Assembly: GCF_001421485.1 (NCBI RefSeq)
Contig: NZ_LMKK01000004.1
Location: forward strand, 352,201-416,200
DNA length: 64,000 nucleotides
Reading direction: 5' to 3'
From: Agreia sp. Leaf210
GTDB taxonomy: Bacteria > Actinomycetota > Actinomycetes > Actinomycetales > Microbacteriaceae
Of this stretch, positions 1-8,916 are shown one piece after another; the stretch's first letter is position 1; every line of letters starts with the position of its first letter. The notes beneath the pieces are model-generated. The model had not been told where the DNA came from, ran no database searches, and saw only the letters and a program-made list of their open reading frames with translations. The position numbers and the translations under genes were made by a program.

Positions 1-1307
1 TGATGCAGCTCCTCGACATCGATGAGCTGCAGTCGCGCGCCATCCTCGAGATGCAGCTGCGCAGACTGGCCGCCCTCGAGCGCCAGAAGATCATGGATGA
101 GGCCGACGCTCTTCAGCTGAAGATCGACGAATACAACTTCATCCTGTCGTCGCAGGCACGTCAGCGCGAGATCGTCGTCGAAGAGCTCAGCGAGATCGTC
201 GACAAGTACGGAGACGACCGCCGCACGGAGATCGTGTTCGGGTTCGACGGCGACATGAACATGGAAGACCTCATCCCCGAAGAGGAGATGGTGGTGACGG
301 TCACGCGCGGCGGCTACATCAAGCGCACGCGCAGCGACAACTACCGCAGCCAGCACCGCGGAGGCAAGGGAGTCAAGGGCGCGCAGCTGCGCGCAGACGA
401 CGTGGTGGAGCACTTCTTCGTCACGACCACCCACCACTGGCTGCTCTTCTTCACCAACCGGGGTCGGGTCTACCGCGCCAAGGCATACGAGCTGCAGGAG
501 GCCGGCCGCGACGCGAAGGGTCAGCACGTCGCCAACCTGCTCGCCATGGCACCGGACGAGCAGATCGCACAGGTCCTCGACATCCGCGATTACGAGGCTG
601 CCAAGTACCTCGTGCTCGCGACGCGAGGCGGTCTTCTCAAGAAGACGGCACTCGACGAGTACGACACCAACCGCTCGGGCGGAATCATCGCGATCAACCT
701 GCGCGAGGGCGACGAGCTCGTCTCGGCTCTACTCGTCGAAGAAGATTCCGATGTGCTGCTCGTGTCGAAGAAGGGCATGTCGATCCGCTTCACCGCGTCG
801 AACGACTCCCTTCGCCCGATGGGACGCAGCACCGCGGGTGTCATCGGCATGAAGTTCCGGAGCGACGATTATCTGCTCGCCGCGTCGGTGGTCTCTGAAG
901 AGGGCTACGTCTTCGTGGTGACCGAGGGCGGGTTCGCCAAGCGCACCCACGTGGAGCAGTATCGCGTCCAGGGTCGCGGAGGTCTCGGCATCAAGGTGGC
1001 GAAACTCCAAGAAGCTCGGGGCGATCTGGCGGGTTCGCTGATCGTCGAAGAGGACGACGAGGTGCTTGTGGTTCTTGCCAGTGGCAAGGTGGTACGCTCT
1101 GCCGTGGCCGAAGTACCCGCCAAGGGTCGTGACACCATGGGTGTCGTGTTCGCCCGTTTCGCAGACGAAGACAGAATCATCGCTCTCGCAAAAAACACTG
1201 AACGAAACCTCGACGCCGAAGCGGCGTCGGATAGTGTGCCAGAGAGCGCCGCCGCCGCACAGGGCGAATCAGAGCCCGACGGAAAGGAAGAATCGACGAA
1301 TGAGTAA
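1..1307 (+). CDS. gyrA: DNA gyrase subunit A, C-terminal part
   Basis: The gene enters from the left window edge, so only the last 434 or so residues are present; this is truncation by the window, not a broken gene. GyrA is the DNA-breaking subunit of gyrase, which introduces negative supercoils. The visible part covers the end of the coiled-coil/tower region (the [19 protein letters not shown] segment) and the C-terminal DNA-wrapping beta-pinwheel, whose blades show repeated strand-turn units such as GGYIKRT and GGLLKKT. The GyrA box reads QHRGGKG near residue 119, a close variant of QRRGGKG. An acidic tail ends in KEESTNE. The stop overlaps the next start by 8 bases, so translation of the DUF3566 gene is probably coupled to it. 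Confidence 0.98.
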   Translation, partial: MQLLDIDELQSRAILEMQLRRLAALERQKIMDEADALQLKIDEYNFILSSQARQREIVVEELSEIVDKYGDDRRTEIVFGFDGDMNMEDLIPEEEMVVTVTRGGYIKRTRSDNYRSQHRGGKGVKGAQLRADDVVEHFFVTTTHHWLLFFTNRGRVYRAKAYELQEAGRDAKGQHVANLLAMAPDEQIAQVLDIRDYEAAKYLVLATRGGLLKKTALDEYDTNRSGGIIAINLREGDELVSALLVEEDSDVLLVSKKGMSIRFTASNDSLRPMGRSTAGVIGMKFRSDDYLLAASVVSEEGYVFVVTEGGFAKRTHVEQYRVQGRGGLGIKVAKLQEARGDLAGSLIVEEDDEVLVVLASGKVVRSAVAEVPAKGRDTMGVVFARFADEDRIIALAKNTERNLDAEAASDSVPESAAAAQGESEPDGKEESTNE

Positions 1308-1707
1308 TGTCGCCGAGAAACTCGCGAAGAAGTCGTCGCGCCCCGCAGCCACCAAGCAGGTGCGGCTCAAGCTGGTCTACGTCGACTTCTGGTCGATCCT
1401 CAAGCTGTCGTTCCTCTTCGCGGTGATTCTCGGAATCATCACGATCGTCGTGTCCTTCCTGGTGTGGTCGCTGCTCAACCAGACCGGCGTCTTCGACCAG
1501 ATCAACGGCCTCCTCAAAGACATCGCGGGTCAAGACAACTTCGATCTCTTCGACTTCGCTTCGCTGTCGCAGGTCATGGGCTTCGCTGTCATCGTGGCGA
1601 TCCTGAACGTGATCGTCGTCACGGCTCTCGGCGCGATCAGTGCGGTTCTGTATAACCTCGCAACGAAGATCACGGGCGGAATTCTGCTCGGTTTCACCAA
1701 CAAGTAA
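1300..1707 (+). CDS. DUF3566 membrane protein
   Basis: A 135-residue protein starting [11 protein letters not shown]. It has a basic N-terminus and two membrane segments (about residues 31-57 and 86-115) separated by a short loop containing [10 protein letters not shown]. This matches the actinobacterial DUF3566 family, which sits directly downstream of gyrA in Mycobacterium as well. The start is inside the gyrA 3' end, with an AAGGA sequence about 11 bases upstream. The molecular function is not established. The constant position next to gyrA is the main clue, and I infer co-transcription with it. Confidence 0.9.
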   Translation: MSNVAEKLAKKSSRPAATKQVRLKLVYVDFWSILKLSFLFAVILGIITIVVSFLVWSLLNQTGVFDQINGLLKDIAGQDNFDLFDFASLSQVMGFAVIVAILNVIVVTALGAISAVLYNLATKITGGILLGFTNK

Positions 1708-1783
1708 GACGGATTCTCCCCATCCGGGTTCGCTCGGTTTGGGGAAACGGGTGCAGGTGGGATAACCTACTATCTGCCCATCC

Positions 1784-1857
1784 GGGGGTATAGCTCAGGC
1801 GGTTAGAGCGCTTCGCTGATAACGAAGAGGTCCGTGGTTCAAGTCCACGTACCCCCA
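1784..1857 (+). tRNA. tRNA-Ile (GAT)
   Basis: A 74-nt cloverleaf. The acceptor arm GGGGGTA pairs with TACCCCC, the anticodon loop is CTGATAA with anticodon GAT, and the T-arm has GGTTCAAGTCC. The discriminator is A and CCA is not encoded. It sits just after the gyrA-DUF3566 pair and 30 bases before tRNA-Ala, the usual actinobacterial arrangement. Confidence 0.97.
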
Positions 1858-1887
1858 CGAGATGCTTCGAAAGAAGCCTTCTCAACC

Positions 1888-1960
1888 GGGGCCTTAGCTC
1901 AATTGGCAGAGCACCTGCTTTGCAAGCAGGGGGTTAGGAGTTCGATTCTCCTAGGCTCCA
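1888..1960 (+). tRNA. tRNA-Ala (TGC)
   Basis: A 73-nt cloverleaf. The acceptor arm GGGGCCT pairs with AGGCTCC (one G-T pair), the anticodon loop TTTGCAA gives anticodon TGC, and the T-arm has AGTTCGATTCT. The discriminator is A and CCA is not fully encoded. It probably shares a transcript with tRNA-Ile. Confidence 0.97.
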
Positions 1961-2031
1961 CCGCAGTGAAGATCTAAGTGACTTTCACTCGCAGTGAACA
2001 AAACAGCAGTCCATAAAACTGGTGGATCGAA

Positions 2032-2646
2032 ATGGCCTTGAGGCGAAAGTCCGATCGGAAGCGAAAGCGCCCGTCGGCTTCGTCCGAGGCCATTTCCGTT
2101 TCAGAAGAGGCCGTTCAACGGGCCGTCGATGAAGGTCTCCTCATCGCCCGCTTCGCCGTCGTCATGGATGTGAAGAATCACATCATCGTGAGTGCACTCC
2201 GCCACGACGAGCCCTTCGATGCCGACGCCACCGCGCGCGAGGTGAAGCAGTCGCTGGTGCGTCTCGCGGCCGAGCAGTCCGACTATGCGGACCGCGTCAC
2301 CGACGTGCTGCGAGAGCGCGCCGCACGGGCGCGAGGCAGCGTGCGGCACGAGCACGACTACCATCCCGAAGACCTGGGTAGCCTCGACCTGCGTCACGCC
2401 GTGTACTCGCGCGTAGCGGCCCGGCTGAGAGTTCTGGCAGACGAGGCCGACTACGTCGCAGAGATCGTCGAGACGGCCAGACAGGCCGCCTGGGGTGACC
2501 TGGGCGGGGCCGTCGAGATGCGCCTCGACACGCTTCCGACGTCGCCGGTCAAGGACGCCGACTACACGCGCAACCGAGCCCGTCGCATCCGCACGCTGAT
2601 CGACGTCGATTTCGCGGCTCTCAAGAAGCAGATGGACGACATCTAG
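2032..2646 (+). CDS. conserved hypothetical protein
   Basis: A 204-residue soluble protein that I do not recognise beyond a likely conserved actinobacterial family. The N-terminus is strongly basic (MALRRKSDRKRKRPS), followed by a mostly helical body. One segment, HEHDYHPEDLGSLDLRHA, is rich in His and acidic residues and could bind a metal, but this is speculation. No signal peptide or membrane segment is present. It is convergent with the next gene across a very strong terminator hairpin. Confidence 0.75.
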   Translation: MALRRKSDRKRKRPSASSEAISVSEEAVQRAVDEGLLIARFAVVMDVKNHIIVSALRHDEPFDADATAREVKQSLVRLAAEQSDYADRVTDVLRERAARARGSVRHEHDYHPEDLGSLDLRHAVYSRVAARLRVLADEADYVAEIVETARQAAWGDLGGAVEMRLDTLPTSPVKDADYTRNRARRIRTLIDVDFAALKKQMDDI

Positions 2647-2682
2647 GCGACGACCGGTTTCGGCGATCGACTCGATCGATAT

Positions 2683-2742
2683 CAGCACGAACGACAAGAG
2701 CGGCACCCCGCGTGGGGATGCCGCTCTTGTCGTTCGTGCTGG
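2683..2742. terminator. bidirectional terminator hairpin
   Basis: A near-perfect inverted repeat between convergent genes. The arms run from CAGCACGAACGACAAGAG on the left to its complement on the right, continue through CGGCA/TGCCG and CCCC/GGGG, and close on a GCGT loop: about 30 paired bases with one bulged A. There is no long T-run. Symmetry and position fit termination of both flanking genes. Confidence 0.85.
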
Positions 2743-2750
2743 TGTACTTG

Positions 2751-3260
2751 CTAGCCGGCGGGCGTCTCGGAGACGGCCTCGTCGTCAGCGATCCAGAGCT
2801 CGTCGTCTGCACGGAGCGTCTGCCACAGTGCGTATCCGACGCCAGCCGCGGCGACCACGCCGAAGACGATCGCGACAATGCCGCCGACCGGAGCCTTCTT
2901 GGGCTGGGTCTTGGCGATCGCTCGCTTGACGGTCGGGTTGTTGGCCACGTGAAGCACCGTGGCTGCCGATCCGAGTGCTGTTCCGACCGAGGGCAGGACA
3001 TCGTGAGCGAAACGGCTGCGCACTTCCTGAGCCGCGAGCTTCGCGCCCGCGACATTGCGGCCGATGACCGGTCCGATCGAGTCGACCGCTCCGCGGACGC
3101 GGGGTACGACTTCTTCTCGGGTCAGATCGGACGCGTGACCGGCGGCGACGCGGGCGATCTGGTTTGCGCGATCAAGGATCTCTTGCTGGTCGAGCCAAAG
3201 CTCTTCAGCACTGCCCTTCAACTTCTTGAGCGCCTTGCGACGCTTGCGAGTAAGACTCAT
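2751..3260 (-). CDS. conserved hypothetical membrane-anchored protein
   Basis: A 169-residue protein with a very basic start (MSLTRKRRKALKKLKGSAEE), a helical amphipathic region to about residue 115, one membrane helix (GGIVAIVFGVVAAAGVGYAL, about residues 126-145) and an acidic cytoplasmic or external tail. No enzyme motif is visible. It resembles uncharacterised actinobacterial proteins encoded near gyrA and ppiA. Function unknown. Confidence 0.75.
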   Translation of the reverse strand: MSLTRKRRKALKKLKGSAEELWLDQQEILDRANQIARVAAGHASDLTREEVVPRVRGAVDSIGPVIGRNVAGAKLAAQEVRSRFAHDVLPSVGTALGSAATVLHVANNPTVKRAIAKTQPKKAPVGGIVAIVFGVVAAAGVGYALWQTLRADDELWIADDEAVSETPAG

Positions 3261-3404
3261 TGAAAACCTCCATCAGCGGAACGAGCGCGGTTCCCCCCAA
3301 TCTTGCCACGCACATCGCTCGCCGCGCACGGCTTGCCCTGGCGATCACCCGCACATACCCTGTGCCTCGTCTGGATGTCTGAGGGTGTATGGGAGAATCA
3401 ATTC

Positions 3405-3944
3405 ATGCCTGCACACACCCACGTAGCTACGTTCACCACCAACCACGGCGCAATCAAGGTCAATCTCTTCGGCAACCACGCGCCCAAGACCGTCGCCAAC
3501 TTCGTCGGCCTCGCCACGGGCGAAATCGAGTGGACCCATCCCCAGACCGGCAAGGTCTCCAAAGACAAGCTCTACGACGGCACCATCTTCCACCGCATCA
3601 TCCCCGGATTCATGATCCAGGGCGGCGACCCCATCGGACAGGGCACCGGCGGCCCGGGCTACGCGTTCGACGATGAGATCAGCCCCGAGCTCAACTTCAC
3701 GCAGCCGTACGTTCTGGCCATGGCCAACGCCGGTCAGCGCGGGGGCCACGGCACCAACGGCTCGCAGTTCTTCATCACCACGGGTCCGACCACCTGGCTG
3801 CAGGCCAAGCACTCGATCTTCGGCGAGGTCGCCGACGACGAGTCGAAGCGCATCGTCGAGAAGATCGGCGCAGTCGCCACCGACGCCGGCGACCGCCCCC
3901 TCGACAGCGTCGTCGTCGAGAGCGTCACCGTAGAAGCCGTCTGA
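3405..3944 (+). CDS. ppiA: peptidyl-prolyl cis-trans isomerase, cyclophilin type
   Basis: A 179-residue cytoplasmic cyclophilin that catalyses cis-trans isomerisation of X-Pro bonds. Motifs visible in order are FHRIIPGFMIQGGDP, GTGGPGYAFDDE, LAMANAG, GTNGSQFFIT and HSIFGEV, which hold the catalytic Arg and substrate-binding residues of the family. The start MPAHTHVATF is chosen because GGGAGA lies 8 bases upstream; an open frame extends 102 bases further but lacks a good ribosome site. The ppiA-rhomboid-crgA neighbourhood matches the Mycobacterium origin region. Confidence 0.95.
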   Translation: MPAHTHVATFTTNHGAIKVNLFGNHAPKTVANFVGLATGEIEWTHPQTGKVSKDKLYDGTIFHRIIPGFMIQGGDPIGQGTGGPGYAFDDEISPELNFTQPYVLAMANAGQRGGHGTNGSQFFITTGPTTWLQAKHSIFGEVADDESKRIVEKIGAVATDAGDRPLDSVVVESVTVEAV

Positions 3945-3974
3945 GCTTCTTTCACGAGATAGAGGCGAACGCGG

Positions 3975-4820
3975 GTGTCACAGGCTCCGGTGGATGCCGA
4001 TAACTTCTGTTATCGGCATCCCGGCCGACAGAGTTTCATTCTCTGTCAGCGATGCGGCAAGACCGTGTGCCCTGAATGCCAGGTTCAGGCGGCAGTGGGG
4101 GTGCACTGCGTCGACTGTGCGCGGCAGAATCGGCCCGCCCGCCCGAAGCCCCGTTTCGTCACGGCTTTCCGCAGCACGTCGACGCAGCCTGTCGTCACCT
4201 ACTCGCTGATCGGCGTCACCGCGTTCTTCTTCATTCTGCAGAGCGTTCCGGGCATCGGTCAGTCCGTCACACAGGCTCTGCAGTACGCGGGTGCCTACAC
4301 GCAGCCGGCTCTGGGCGCTCCGCTCGAGCCCTGGCGCATGATCACCTCGATCTTCATGCACGGCGGTGTCCTTCATCTGCTCTTCAACATGTACGCGTTG
4401 TTCATCTTCGGGCAGATGCTCGAGCACACCCTGGGTCGCGCGCGTTACCTCACGCTCTATCTTCTGGCCGGTCTGGGTGGCTCGGTCGCCGTCGACCTGA
4501 TCGCCTCACCGTTCCAGGGCGTCGTCGGCGCGTCAGGCGCGATCTTCGGACTGATGGGCGCGTTCTTCGTCATCCAGCGCCACTTCGGCGGCAACAACGT
4601 TCAGCTGCTCGTGCTGGTCGGAATCAACCTGGTGATCGGCTTCATTCCCGGCTTCGGCATCGCCTGGCAGGCGCACCTCGGCGGCCTTGCAGCGGGTGCG
4701 CTGGTGGGATTGATCTTCACGAAGACCCGAAACGTGCGTCAGAAGAACACGCAGATGCTTCTGCTGGTCGCGACCGGCGTGGGGCTCGTCGCCCTCACCG
4801 TCGCGAAGGCTTTGGTCTAA
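3975..4820 (+). CDS. rhomboid family intramembrane serine protease with N-terminal zinc finger
   Basis: A 281-residue protein with a GTG start. Residues 12-50 form a B-box-like Cys/His zinc-binding segment (CYRHPGR, CQRCGKTVCPEC, CVDCARQ). The rhomboid domain follows with six or seven membrane helices. The HGGVLHLLFNMYALF segment carries the family His-Asn pair, GASGAIFG holds the catalytic Ser in helix 4, and AWQAHLGG holds the catalytic His in helix 6. It cleaves membrane proteins within the bilayer; its substrate is unknown. It is 30 bases downstream of ppiA and probably co-transcribed. Confidence 0.93.
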   Translation: MSQAPVDADNFCYRHPGRQSFILCQRCGKTVCPECQVQAAVGVHCVDCARQNRPARPKPRFVTAFRSTSTQPVVTYSLIGVTAFFFILQSVPGIGQSVTQALQYAGAYTQPALGAPLEPWRMITSIFMHGGVLHLLFNMYALFIFGQMLEHTLGRARYLTLYLLAGLGGSVAVDLIASPFQGVVGASGAIFGLMGAFFVIQRHFGGNNVQLLVLVGINLVIGFIPGFGIAWQAHLGGLAAGALVGLIFTKTRNVRQKNTQMLLLVATGVGLVALTVAKALV

Positions 4821-4859
4821 CCGACTCTCCACAGAAGTGCAGAGTAGTTATTAACAGGG

Positions 4860-4909
4860 TTATCCACAGCTGGGGATAATTACACGGGTGTAATTCCTAG
4901 TTATCCACA
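4860..4909. promoter_or_regulatory. cluster of DnaA boxes with central palindrome
   Basis: Two perfect DnaA boxes TTATCCACA lie at 4860-4868 and 4901-4909, and a one-mismatch box in the opposite orientation (TGGGGATAA) lies at 4871-4879. The first and third form a near-perfect 20-base palindrome. A second palindrome, AATTACAC-GG-GTGTAATT (about 4877-4894), lies between the boxes. The flanks are AT-rich for this genome. The site sits between the convergent rhomboid and crgA genes, a few kb from where oriC is expected. Confidence 0.6.
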
Positions 4910-4931
4910 GGTTGTGTGGCGTAATAGGTGG

Positions 4932-5189
4932 TCAGCGCCACCGTGTCGTCATCAGGAAGCCGATGAAGGCGATCCCGAATCCGATGAGGATGTTGCCGCC
5001 GCCGAGATCGGCGATCGGGAACTTGGCCTGGCTCACGTAGAACGTGATGATCCAGGCGAGACCGACGAGCATGAAGCCGAACATGACCGGCTTGAACCAT
5101 ACGGGGTTCGGCTTCGTCGACTCATCACCGCTTCGGGTAGCAGTCTTTGCGACTTCGGAACGGGGTGAACGGGTCTTCTCGCGGGCCAT
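4932..5189 (-). CDS. crgA: cell division protein CrgA
   Basis: An 85-residue protein. It has a basic cytoplasmic N-terminus, then two membrane helices (about residues 35-54 and 64-81) joined by a short loop, ending FLMTTRWR. This matches CrgA, which in actinobacteria interacts with FtsZ, FtsQ, PbpA and other divisome parts to coordinate septum formation. I take the ATG giving MAREKTRSPR. On the minus strand a TAGAAT -10 box lies 7 bases before this ATG, so the mRNA is probably leaderless. It is convergent with the rhomboid gene across the DnaA-box cluster. Confidence 0.9.
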   Translation of the reverse strand: MAREKTRSPRSEVAKTATRSGDESTKPNPVWFKPVMFGFMLVGLAWIITFYVSQAKFPIADLGGGNILIGFGIAFIGFLMTTRWR

Positions 5190-5270
5190 AGGCACGATTC
5201 TAGCCCGGAATGCTTGGGAACGGCTTGGCTCTCAGGGCAAAGGGCCGCATCGACGGCTTACAATGCAACA

Positions 5271-6317
5271 ATGACCGAATACCAGCCGGGGGATATTCAG
5301 CCAGGTTCTGATGCCACGCCGTTGTCACGTCGTGAGGCGCGCAAGGCCGAGGCAGAAGCACTGAAGAGCTCGACGTCGTCGATAGAGCAGCCCGACACGA
5401 CGCCGCAGCCCGACACGGCTGCCGCTCGTTCAGATCTGGATGCCCTCTCGGTGTCCGAGCCGCCTGTGGGAGGCGACGAGCCCGTCGTCGCTGCCGGCGA
5501 AGCCGCATCCGCTCGGCCGACGAAGCCGCGAACGTCGAAGAAGACCCCGCGACCGCCGGTGAAGCGCAGTCTTGCCACGAAGGTCGTGGGAGTGTTCGGC
5601 GAGCTGCTGATCACAGCGGGGGTCTTCGTGCTCCTGTTCCTCGGATGGCAGCTGTGGTGGAACAGCATCGTGCTCACCAACGAGCAGGCATCAGACGCGA
5701 CATCTCTGGCCGACGACTGGAAGCTCCCCGTCGTGACCGGAACGACTCCGACGCCGACTCCGACCTCGACCGGGGCCGCTGCAGCACCGGTGAACTACGG
5801 AGAACCCGCCGTGATGGGTGCGCCCTCGGCCGGCAGCGACTTCGCGATCCTCTACGTGCCCCGCTTCGGCGCCGACTTCAAGCGCACGATCGCAGAGGGC
5901 GTCGATCCGCACACGGTGCTGAACAAGGGGGGCGCTGGTCACTACGACGACACGCAGATGCCGGGCGAGGTCGGCAACTTCGCCGTGGCTGCTCACCGCG
6001 ACGGCTGGGGCAGCGCGTTCATCAAGATCAACGAGCTGCAGATCGGCGACCCCATCTACGTCGAGACGCAAGACGGCTGGTACACCTACCGCTACCGCGA
6101 CACGGAGTACGTGACCCCGTACGGAATCGGCGTCATCGATCCCGTTCCGCAGGTCGAGGGAGCCACCCCCGTCGATCGTCTCATCACCCTCACGAGCTGC
6201 AACCCGCTGTATATCGCGTCGGAGCGCATCATCGCTTACGGGGCGTTCGAGTCGTGGCAGCCGCGATCGGCCGGACCACCGGCCGAGATCGCATCCGTCG
6301 TCGGATCGGGGAACTGA
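5271..6317 (+). CDS. class E sortase
   Basis: A 348-residue cysteine transpeptidase that attaches secreted proteins to the cell wall. After a long charged, disordered N-terminal region (about residues 1-105) there is one membrane helix (GVFGELLITAGVFVLLFLGW), a Pro/Thr linker, and the sortase fold. The catalytic His is in AVAAHRDGWG, the Cys in TLTSCNPLY and the Arg in SERIIAYG. The tryptophan-rich YTYRYRDTEYV strand is typical. Class E enzymes usually prefer LAxTG-type signals. A candidate substrate with LSSTG is at about 43 kb. A small membrane ORF follows 1 base after the stop. Confidence 0.92.
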   Translation: MTEYQPGDIQPGSDATPLSRREARKAEAEALKSSTSSIEQPDTTPQPDTAAARSDLDALSVSEPPVGGDEPVVAAGEAASARPTKPRTSKKTPRPPVKRSLATKVVGVFGELLITAGVFVLLFLGWQLWWNSIVLTNEQASDATSLADDWKLPVVTGTTPTPTPTSTGAAAAPVNYGEPAVMGAPSAGSDFAILYVPRFGADFKRTIAEGVDPHTVLNKGGAGHYDDTQMPGEVGNFAVAAHRDGWGSAFIKINELQIGDPIYVETQDGWYTYRYRDTEYVTPYGIGVIDPVPQVEGATPVDRLITLTSCNPLYIASERIIAYGAFESWQPRSAGPPAEIASVVGSGN

Positions 6318-6318
6318 T

Positions 6319-6480
6319 ATGTACGCCGCTCTCTGGAGAGTTCTGCCCGGCCCGATCTGGCTGCGCATCCTTCTCGTTCTGATTCTCGCCGCTGCGGTGG
6401 TCTATGCCCTCGCCGCCTGGGTCTTCCCCTGGATCGACGTGATGATCACCCCGACACAGGAAGTCACTGTCGACCAATGA
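6319..6480 (+). CDS. small membrane protein between sortase and pabA
   Basis: A 53-residue ORF starting MYAALWRVLPGPIW, with one hydrophobic helix (about residues 16-38) containing ILLVLILAAAVVYALAAW and a short acidic tail ending VTVDQ. It begins one base after the sortase stop, and its stop overlaps the pabA start (ATGA), so tight translational coupling is likely. The function is not known. A role alongside the sortase is possible but only inferred from position. Confidence 0.75.
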   Translation: MYAALWRVLPGPIWLRILLVLILAAAVVYALAAWVFPWIDVMITPTQEVTVDQ

Positions 6481-7115
6481 CGCGCGTTCTCGTGATCGAC
6501 AACTACGACAGCTTCGTCTACACCCTGAACGGCTATCTCCTGCAGTTGGGGGCCGAGACCGACGTCGTGCGCAACGACGACTTCGCGGCCGTAGACGCCT
6601 CGGCACGGATCGCGGACTACGACGCGGTGCTCGTGTCGCCCGGGCCGGGTACTCCGCACGACGCGGGCGTGTCGATCCCCGTGGTGCACGCTGCCCTTGC
6701 CTCGAGCACACCTCTCCTTGGGGTGTGTCTCGGCCATCAGGCCATCGGCGAAGCCCTCGGCGCCACGGTGACCTACGCCGACGAGTTGATGCACGGAAAG
6801 ACGAGCCTCATCGAGCACGATGGCAGCGCCTTCTATGCGGGAGTGCCCGATCCGTTCACGGCCACGCGATACCACTCGCTGGCTGTCGTCGACGGCACGG
6901 TTCCCGATGAGCTTCTCGTGACCAGCCGCACCAAGGGCGGCGTCATCATGGGACTCCGCCACAAGGAGGCGCCGGTGTTCGGCGTGCAGTTCCACCCGGA
7001 ATCGGTTCTTACCGAGGGCGGTTACCGCATGCTCGGTAACTGGCTCGGTGCGGCAGGTCTCGAGAGCGCGCCTTTTGCGGCTCAGAGCCTCAGTCCGCTC
7101 ATGCGCACGAACTAG
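6477..7115 (+). CDS. pabA: glutamine amidotransferase, aminodeoxychorismate/anthranilate synthase component II
   Basis: A 212-residue class I glutamine amidotransferase. It releases ammonia from glutamine for 4-amino-4-deoxychorismate (folate) or anthranilate (tryptophan) synthesis. The nucleophile Cys is in LGVCLGHQAIGEA, and the catalytic His-Glu pair is in QFHPESVLTEGG. The N-terminal RVLVIDNYDSFVYTL is the family signature. In actinobacteria the copy beside pknB is usually called trpG or pabA; since a pabC-like gene is present at 44.5 kb, a folate role is plausible. It is convergent with pknB. Confidence 0.93.
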   Translation: MTRVLVIDNYDSFVYTLNGYLLQLGAETDVVRNDDFAAVDASARIADYDAVLVSPGPGTPHDAGVSIPVVHAALASSTPLLGVCLGHQAIGEALGATVTYADELMHGKTSLIEHDGSAFYAGVPDPFTATRYHSLAVVDGTVPDELLVTSRTKGGVIMGLRHKEAPVFGVQFHPESVLTEGGYRMLGNWLGAAGLESAPFAAQSLSPLMRTN

Positions 7116-7147
7116 AGGCTCATCGGTTAGACCCGAGAATGCCGGGC

Positions 7148-8854
7148 CTAAGCGCCGGTGCAGTACCGGATGGCGATGGTCGACTTCTGGGCGGCGTCTC
7201 CGGCCGCGATCGACTGACTCGACACGGGATTGCCGGGAACCGTCTTGCAGCCCGGGTCACCGTCGACGGTGACCTGGAGCGCCAGACCCTGAAGAGTAGA
7301 ACTCGCTACCTCGAGCGCCTGTCCGGTGACGTCGGGGACACTGACGAGACCGGACGAGATCACCAGATTGACCGAGTCCCCGACGAAACTGGCCGTACCG
7401 GCTGCGGGAGTAGTGCGGATGACCGCGTCGGTGGGAGCCGTGGCGTGGTTTTCTTTCGTCGTCGTGCCGACGGTGAGTCCCAGAGCAGTGAGGGCCTGAG
7501 TCGCCTCCGCGTCGGGCTTACCCGAGACATCCGGAATGGATACCGTCTGCTTGCCCAGAGACACATACACGTCGATCACCAGATCGGAGCTCTCGTTCAG
7601 CACCGTGCCCGGCTCGGGATCGGTGCGGATGACGCGCCCCTCAGGAATCTCCGCATCGAAGATGTCTTGTCGTGCTGTTACCAGGCCCATCTGCTGCAAC
7701 GTGCTGTCGGCAGCGTCGTAGGTCTGGCCGGCGACATTCGGAACCGTGATCGAGTTGTCGGGAACGATCGTGGTGGGCTGGAGCGTGAAGATCCAGAAGA
7801 CGATCGCGATGATGATGACCGCGACGCTGGCGATGCCCGCCCAGATCCAGACGACCGGGGGCCGTGACTGCGTGCGGACGGCGTAGTCGTCGTCTCCGGC
7901 CAGTTGCGTCAGAGCCGAGTCCGAGGTGGCGGTGAGGCTGGGGGGTGCGCCGAAGAGCGACGACTGGAAGTCCTCTACGGGAGGACGCTTCGACGGGATC
8001 TTGCCGGCGCCGGCGACCTGGAGGTCGGTGCGGAACTCGGCGGACGACTGGAACCGCGAGAAGCGGTCTTTGGTGAGCGCGTGGAGCACGACCCGATCGA
8101 TGGCGGGCGAGATGTTGGGGTTGATCGAAGACGGTACCGGAGGCGTCTCGCTGACGTGCTGGTACGCGACGGCGACGGGAGTGTCGCCGCGGAAGGGCGC
8201 CTGGCCCGTGAGCAGCTCGAACAGAACGACGCCGGTGGAGTACAGATCTGTTCGTGCATCGACGGACTCGCCGCGTGCCTGCTCGGGCGAGAAGTACTGG
8301 GCGGTGCCCAGGATCGCGGTCGTCTGCGCGACGGTGGCCGAGGAGTCGGAGATCGCGCGGGCGATTCCGAAGTCCATGACCTTCACCTGCCCCGAGGTGG
8401 TGAGCATGATGTTGCCGGGCTTTATGTCGCGGTGAACGACACCTGCGCGGTGGGAGTACTCGAGGGCTGTGAGGATCCCCTCGGTGATCCGGATCGCCTC
8501 GGCCGGCGCGACCGGTCCCTCTTTGATGATGTCTTTGAGGAGACGGCCTTCGACGTACTCCATGACGATGAAGGGAACGACCCCTTCGAACCCGCCCGGT
8601 TCGCGCACCTTCTCTTCGCCCGCGTCGAACACGCGCACGATGGTGGGGTGCGCCATACGGGAGGCGGCCTGCGCCTCCTGCTTGAACCGAGTGCGAAAGA
8701 CGGGATCGCTCGCCAGCGACGAACGCAGGAGCTTGATCGCTACCTGTCGCCCGAGGCGCTCGTCTCGTCCCGAGTAGACATTGGCCATACCCCCACGGCC
8801 GATGACTTCTCCGATTCGATACCGCCCGGCAAGCAGGCGATGTTCATCGGTCAC
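7148..8854 (-). CDS. pknB: Ser/Thr protein kinase PknB with three PASTA repeats
   Basis: A 568-residue receptor-type kinase, last gene of the growth/division operon. The kinase domain (about residues 10-275) shows the glycine loop GRGGMANVY, the Lys in VAIKLL, the catalytic loop [10 protein letters not shown] and DFGIAR. A basic juxtamembrane region leads to one membrane helix (VVWIWAGIASVAVIIIAIVF) and three external PASTA repeats, each beginning (V/I)PxVxG(Q/K). PASTA domains bind muropeptides or lipid II. The last repeat contains a Cys pair (GCKT near its end and RYCTGA) that could form a disulfide. The start is GTG with GGAG upstream. Confidence 0.95.
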   Translation of the reverse strand: MTDEHRLLAGRYRIGEVIGRGGMANVYSGRDERLGRQVAIKLLRSSLASDPVFRTRFKQEAQAASRMAHPTIVRVFDAGEEKVREPGGFEGVVPFIVMEYVEGRLLKDIIKEGPVAPAEAIRITEGILTALEYSHRAGVVHRDIKPGNIMLTTSGQVKVMDFGIARAISDSSATVAQTTAILGTAQYFSPEQARGESVDARTDLYSTGVVLFELLTGQAPFRGDTPVAVAYQHVSETPPVPSSINPNISPAIDRVVLHALTKDRFSRFQSSAEFRTDLQVAGAGKIPSKRPPVEDFQSSLFGAPPSLTATSDSALTQLAGDDDYAVRTQSRPPVVWIWAGIASVAVIIIAIVFWIFTLQPTTIVPDNSITVPNVAGQTYDAADSTLQQMGLVTARQDIFDAEIPEGRVIRTDPEPGTVLNESSDLVIDVYVSLGKQTVSIPDVSGKPDAEATQALTALGLTVGTTTKENHATAPTDAVIRTTPAAGTASFVGDSVNLVISSGLVSVPDVTGQALEVASSTLQGLALQVTVDGDPGCKTVPGNPVSSQSIAAGDAAQKSTIAIRYCTGA

Positions 8855-8916
8855 AGTGATACTCCATGGTTGGTGGGGCGGGGGTTCTCAGTCTAGGTGT
8901 ACGGGCTGGTCGTTAG

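Noticed and set aside
1..1307. gyrA as a truncated pseudogene
   Set aside because: The frame is open to the window edge; truncation is by the window.
4860..4909. Replication origin oriC
   Set aside because: Only about three DnaA boxes and not at the dnaA-dnaN locus; more likely a satellite DnaA-binding site.
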